DNA of 64,000 bases from Clostridiales bacterium (GTDB taxonomy: Bacteria; Bacillota; Clostridia; Oscillospirales; Oscillospiraceae): positions 31,268 to 95,267 of the forward strand of contig JALFOM010000022.1 in the NCBI GenBank assembly GCA_022782265.1, written 5' to 3'. The notes beneath the pieces were generated by a model, which was not told where the DNA came from, searched no databases, and saw only the letters and a list, made by a program, of their open reading frames with translations. The first letter of the stretch is position 1. Every line of letters begins with the position of its first letter. Positions 60,574 to 64,000 of this stretch are shown here, piece by piece. Both the position numbers and the translations under genes were made by a program.

Positions 60574-61140
60574 TCAGTAAGTATTCCGGCAGATCTGCCG
60601 TATTTTGCTCCGCAGCTCCCGCAGATCCTCAAAGGCCTCGGGGCGCTTCGCCGGATCCCGCAGCAGGGCGGAGGGGTGGTAGGTGGCCATGAACATGCGG
60701 CCGTCCCGCTGAAACCACTGCCCGTGCTCTCTCGTTATACGAAATTCCGGGTCGATGATCCCCATAGCGGCGATACGGCCCAGACAGACGATGATCTTCG
60801 GGTCCACCAGAGCGATCTGACGGCGAAGCCAGTCGGAGCAGGCGTCCTGTTCTCTGTCCAGCGGGTCCCGGTTCCGGGGCGGACGGCATTTGACCATGTT
60901 GGCAATATACACTTTATTTCGGTCCAGGTCAATAATCTCCAGCATGGTGTCCAGGAGCTTTCCGGCAGGGCCAACAAAGGGCTCTCCCTTCAGATCCTCC
61001 TGCTCGCCGGGGCCTTCGCCGATGAACATGACCTCGGCGTCCTCCCGACCCACGCCGAAAACCAGATTGTGCCTGGTCTCCCAGAGGGCGCAGGCCCGGC
61101 AGCCGGCACATTCGGCCTTTAATTTATCCCAGCTATCCAT
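60574..61140 (-). CDS. Uracil-DNA glycosylase, family 4 (Fe-S)
   Basis: 188 residues. Cys pair in [16 protein letters not shown] and two more Cys (VKCRPP and EQDACSDWL) bind the [4Fe-4S] cluster of family 4 enzymes. Catalytic motif [20 protein letters not shown] and the second motif [15 protein letters not shown] are intact. It removes uracil from DNA. The gene starts three bases after the CCA transferase stop. Confidence 0.93.
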   Translation of the reverse strand: MDSWDKLKAECAGCRACALWETRHNLVFGVGREDAEVMFIGEGPGEQEDLKGEPFVGPAGKLLDTMLEIIDLDRNKVYIANMVKCRPPRNRDPLDREQDACSDWLRRQIALVDPKIIVCLGRIAAMGIIDPEFRITREHGQWFQRDGRMFMATYHPSALLRDPAKRPEAFEDLRELRSKIRQICRNTY

Positions 61141-61143
61141 GGT

Positions 61144-62337
61144 TTAGCTCTCCTCAGAATATTTGGCCAGAGACAAAAGCAGCTCACGCTTGTTGTTTTC
61201 CGGGTATTCCATCACATAGTCCAGCAGGAACCTGAGCATTTCCCCCAGCTGCCGCCCGTGGATGCCCAGGGCCAGCAGGTCGTCTCCCGTGACGGCCAGG
61301 TGCTTCATGGAAAAGCACTCGCCGCTTTTCAGCACGGCCTTCAGCGCCTTCTGGCTCTCGCCGCCGTAGAGCGCGTCGCGGCACTGGGCGGCGCAGGTCA
61401 CGGTGTCAACGCCCTTGCGGGAGAGGAGCCTTTTCCATTCCACACTGCTGCCCGGCGGGGCCTGTTCCAGAAGAACAGCGCAGTCCGCGCAGCAGCGGAT
61501 GGTGCGGCTGTCCAGCCTGAGGGACAGGAGAAAGTCTGTTGGGCTGCTGATGCAGCCGCTTTGCTGAAGGATGCGGCAGAGCGCGGCCCAGCGGGGCAGC
61601 GCTTTCCGGGGAAGGGCGGATATGCGCCGGAGCAGGGCGTCGTCGGAAAGGCGGCAGAGCAGATACCGGTCCAGAAGCCCGGCGCGGATCAGATCGAAAA
61701 CCAGCTCGGGCCGCTTGGTCAGCAGAATCTTCTCTGTCTCGTCCCGGACTCTCTCCGCGGCCAGAGCGGCGGCCAGAGGCGCTTTTCTGATAATTGCAGC
61801 CCGGGTCGCAGGCTCGATGGCAAAATCCAGCCGTGCGGAAAAGCGGATGGCCCGGAACATGCGCAGGGCGTCCTCCTCAAAGCGCTTTTCCGGATCGCCC
61901 ACACAGCGGATCAGCTTGTTTTTAATGTCGTCCATGCCGCCGAAGGGGTCGGACACAAGGCCGTCGGTGTGGACGGCAATGGCGTTCATGGTGAAATCCC
62001 GGCGGCTAAGGTCGGCGGTGAGATCGCCCACAAAGCTCACCGAGTCCGGGTGGCGGTGGTCTGTATAGCTGCTCTCGCTGCGGAAGGTGGTCACCTCCAC
62101 GCTCTTTGCGTTTTCAATCACCGTTACCGTGCCGTGCTGCAGCCCCGTAGGGCGGGATTGGGGGAAGATGTCCATCACCTGCTCCGGCAGGGCGCTGGTG
62201 CAGATATCCCAGTCCTGGGGCTGCACGCCCAGAATCATGTCCCGCACGCAGCCGCCCACAAGGCAAACCGCGTGCCCCCTGGCCTGAAGCGTGATCATAA
62301 TATGCTTGACGTATTTTGGCGGTGTGATCCTGGACAT
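61144..62337 (-). CDS. cca: CCA tRNA nucleotidyltransferase / poly(A) polymerase family
   Basis: 397 residues. Class II nucleotidyltransferase head: [20 protein letters not shown] with the DxD metal site in [65 protein letters not shown]. The EDALRMFRA segment is the template motif for CTP/ATP choice. A C-terminal helical tail follows. It adds CCA to tRNA 3' ends; no HD domain is evident. Some bacterial relatives are poly(A) polymerases. First gene of a four-gene minus operon. Confidence 0.92.
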   Translation of the reverse strand: MSRITPPKYVKHIMITLQARGHAVCLVGGCVRDMILGVQPQDWDICTSALPEQVMDIFPQSRPTGLQHGTVTVIENAKSVEVTTFRSESSYTDHRHPDSVSFVGDLTADLSRRDFTMNAIAVHTDGLVSDPFGGMDDIKNKLIRCVGDPEKRFEEDALRMFRAIRFSARLDFAIEPATRAAIIRKAPLAAALAAERVRDETEKILLTKRPELVFDLIRAGLLDRYLLCRLSDDALLRRISALPRKALPRWAALCRILQQSGCISSPTDFLLSLRLDSRTIRCCADCAVLLEQAPPGSSVEWKRLLSRKGVDTVTCAAQCRDALYGGESQKALKAVLKSGECFSMKHLAVTGDDLLALGIHGRQLGEMLRFLLDYVMEYPENNKRELLLSLAKYSEES

Positions 62338-62376
62338 GCTTAACCACTCCCGAAATTATTGGTCAATAAAAAGCTG

Positions 62377-62405
62377 TTGCAATGAAACTGACGGGGTATT
62401 ATAAT
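62377..62405 (+). promoter_or_regulatory. Promoter of murC with palindromic -10 region
   Basis: TTGCAA (62377-62382), 17-base spacer, TATAAT (62400-62405). The -10 lies inside a perfect 14-base palindrome GGTATTATAATACC (62395-62408), also readable as TATAAT on the other strand toward cca. Confidence 0.7.
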
Positions 62406-62465
62406 ACCAATGCTATTTTAACATTTTGATGGCGCTACATCAATACTCATTTTGGAGCTTGTTTT

Positions 62466-63833
62466 ATGATAAATTTTGATAATTTTCTCTCCCCCGGAAG
62501 AAGGGGCCATCTGGTAGGCATAGGCGGCGTGTCCATGTCCTCCCTGGCGGAGGTGCTCTACGGCATGGGCCTGATCATCACCGGCTCAGACATGAATGAG
62601 ACGGCCAATGTGCGCAATCTGCGCGAGCATGGTATTCCGGTCATCTCCGGGCACCACGCGGAGAATATCACAGACGATGTGGAGTTTGTGGTCCGCACCG
62701 CCGCCGTCCATGACGATAACCCGGAGATTGTTGCCGCCCGGGAGAAGGGAATCCCGGTGTTCGAACGGACCCAGGCCTGGGGCGCTATCTCCAAGGACTA
62801 CGCCAACGCCCTGTGCATCTCCGGCACCCACGGAAAGACCACCACCACCTCCATGTGCACCCATATCCTTATGGCGGCGGACAAGGACCCCACCGTGATG
62901 ATCGGCGGCACACTGCCTCTTCTCAACGCCGGGCACCGGGTGGGCCGGGGCAACACCATCGTCATGGAAGCCTGCGAGTATTATAATTCCTTCCTGTCCT
63001 TCCATCCCACCGTGGCGGTGGTGCTCAATATCGAGGCGGACCATCTGGACTTTTTCAAGGATCTGGAGGATGTGAAGCATTCCTTCCATGAGTTTGTCTG
63101 CCGCACCCCGGAGGACGGCTATATCGTGGCCAATGCAGACGATAAAAACGCCATGGACGCAGTCAGCGGTACCGGGAGGAAGATCATGACCTTCGGCCTG
63201 AACAGCAACGCGGATGTGTATGCGGAGGATGTCACCTATCTGGGGGCAAATTCCCATTTTAATGTGATGTACAAGGGGAAAAAGTTCACCGATGTGACCC
63301 TCCATGTTCCCGGCGTACACAACGTGAAAAACGCCCTGGCTGCCACAGCCGCCGCCATCTGCCTGGGCGTCCGGCCCAACGCGGTGAAATACGGACTGGC
63401 GGGCTTCAACGGCGCAGGCCGCCGCTTTGAGTTCAAGGGCAAATACAACGGGGCCGACGTGTATGACGATTATGCCCACCATCCCGGCGAGCTGAAGGCC
63501 CTGCTGGATACCGTGGAAAAGCTCAACTACAAGCGCAGCATCCTTGTGTTCCAGCCCCATACCTACAGCCGCACCGCCGCCCTGTTTGACGACTTCGTGG
63601 AGCAGCTCAAGCGGCCCAATGTGCTGCTGCTGGCGGAGATCTTTGCCGCCCGGGAGCAGAACACCATCGGTATTTCCTCTGCGGCCCTTGCGGCTAAGGT
63701 GGACGGGTCCCTGTTCTTCCCCACCTTCCCCGAGCTGGAGACAGCCCTTCGCCGCATCGCCCAGCCGGGAGACATTATCCTGACCGTAGGCGCGGGCGAC
63801 GTATATAAAATCGGCGAGAACATCACAAAATAA
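62466..63833 (+). CDS. murC: UDP-N-acetylmuramate--L-alanine ligase
   Basis: 455 residues. N-terminal UDP-binding GRRGHLVGIGGVSMSSLAEV and ITGSDMNETANVRNLREHGI; ATP site LCISGTHGKTTTTSMCTHIL; EACEYYNSFLSFHP with LNIEADHLDFFKD; and the C-terminal DDYAHHPGELKALLDTVEKL and FQPHTYSRTAALFDDFVEQL that define MurC. It adds the first residue of the peptidoglycan stem peptide in the cytoplasm. Own promoter; strong stem-loop terminators follow. Confidence 0.97.
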   Translation: MINFDNFLSPGRRGHLVGIGGVSMSSLAEVLYGMGLIITGSDMNETANVRNLREHGIPVISGHHAENITDDVEFVVRTAAVHDDNPEIVAAREKGIPVFERTQAWGAISKDYANALCISGTHGKTTTTSMCTHILMAADKDPTVMIGGTLPLLNAGHRVGRGNTIVMEACEYYNSFLSFHPTVAVVLNIEADHLDFFKDLEDVKHSFHEFVCRTPEDGYIVANADDKNAMDAVSGTGRKIMTFGLNSNADVYAEDVTYLGANSHFNVMYKGKKFTDVTLHVPGVHNVKNALAATAAAICLGVRPNAVKYGLAGFNGAGRRFEFKGKYNGADVYDDYAHHPGELKALLDTVEKLNYKRSILVFQPHTYSRTAALFDDFVEQLKRPNVLLLAEIFAAREQNTIGISSAALAAKVDGSLFFPTFPELETALRRIAQPGDIILTVGAGDVYKIGENITK

Positions 63834-63901
63834 GAAATAAGAAGAAAAAATCAGACTGTAGACAAAGCTATCGGCAGTGTATAGAGTTGCATGGGGAGAG
63901 T

Positions 63902-63931
63902 GCAGAGAGGGGACGGGAGTCCCCTTTCTGC
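63902..63931 (+). repeat. Stem-loop after murC
   Basis: GCAGAGAGGGGAC (63902-63914) pairs with GTCCCCTTTCTGC (63919-63931) with a GGGA loop and one mismatch-level wobble. Not followed by a T run. Confidence 0.55.
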
Positions 63932-63943
63932 GTTCAATCCATG

Positions 63944-63985
63944 CTTATTCAGGAGTATTTTTGAATACTCCTGAATAAGTTTTCA
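63944..63985. terminator. Terminator at the window end
   Basis: Perfect 16-bp stem (63944-63959 with 63964-63979), loop TTTG, then TTTTC. It can end murC transcription. Confidence 0.85.
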
Positions 63986-64000
63986 AGGCGTCGAACTTTG

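Noticed and set aside
1..64000. CRISPR arrays, tRNA or rRNA genes, insertion sequences, phage or integrase genes, replication origin
   Set aside because: I looked for regularly spaced repeats, tRNA-like T-loop sequences, transposase or integrase motifs and DnaA-box clusters and saw none.

Overview
The window looks like chromosomal DNA of a moderately GC-rich (roughly 55-70% in most genes) gut Firmicute of class Clostridia, most like the Oscillospiraceae/Ruminococcaceae. The signs are AddAB recombination nuclease, a MurT/GatD peptidoglycan amidation pair, Gram-positive carAB, rpsO-pnp, rplM-rpsI and rpsB-tsf neighbourhoods, strong AGGAGG ribosome sites, many TTG/GTG starts and many intrinsic terminators. 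Family names come from reading the translations; no database search was run.

Layout. 1-3.2 kb: 3' end of typA, then rpsO and pnp. 3.3-19.7 kb: a sialic acid / N-acetylhexosamine utilisation locus in three blocks. Block one (+) has a NahK-like sugar kinase, a PocR-AraC regulator, and a sugar ABC transporter (lipoprotein plus two permeases, one with a large N-terminal extension). Block two (-) has an atypical ROK-like kinase, an SGNH esterase and a DUF624 membrane protein. Block three (+) has N-acylglucosamine 2-epimerase, an RpiR regulator, a second sugar ABC transporter, a YhcH-family protein and N-acetylneuraminate lyase. No ABC ATPase, sialidase, nagA or nagB is present, so the transporters probably borrow a shared ATPase. 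Both binding-protein genes carry the same unusual structured leader.

19.7-32.9 kb: mostly housekeeping: TtcA-like tRNA thiolation, rplM-rpsI, a cysteine hydrolase, an aromatic-exporter/HAD fusion whose HAD half lacks its nucleophile, an aspartate-type aminotransferase, addB-addA, rpmE and rsmE. 33-38.3 kb: a 58-residue Cys protein, a CbbX/SpoVK-like AAA+ ATPase with its own membrane-anchored partner, a GDPD phosphodiesterase, and an MFS transporter with a MarR regulator. 38.3-42.6 kb: rpsB-tsf, a TetR-methyltransferase pair with twin operators, and a short-chain dehydrogenase.

42.8-53 kb: carA-carB behind a roughly 300-nt attenuator leader, and a six-gene operon murT-gatD-amidohydrolase-PHP-lipoprotein-DUF218. 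53-58.7 kb: a less GC-rich block with a DeoR regulator, a TRAP transporter (dctPQM), a patatin-like lipase and a second SGNH hydrolase, possibly acquired. 58.8-64 kb: an operon of CCA transferase, uracil-DNA glycosylase, DUF2156 and GNAT genes, then divergent murC. I saw no tRNA, rRNA, CRISPR array, transposase, integrase or phage gene.
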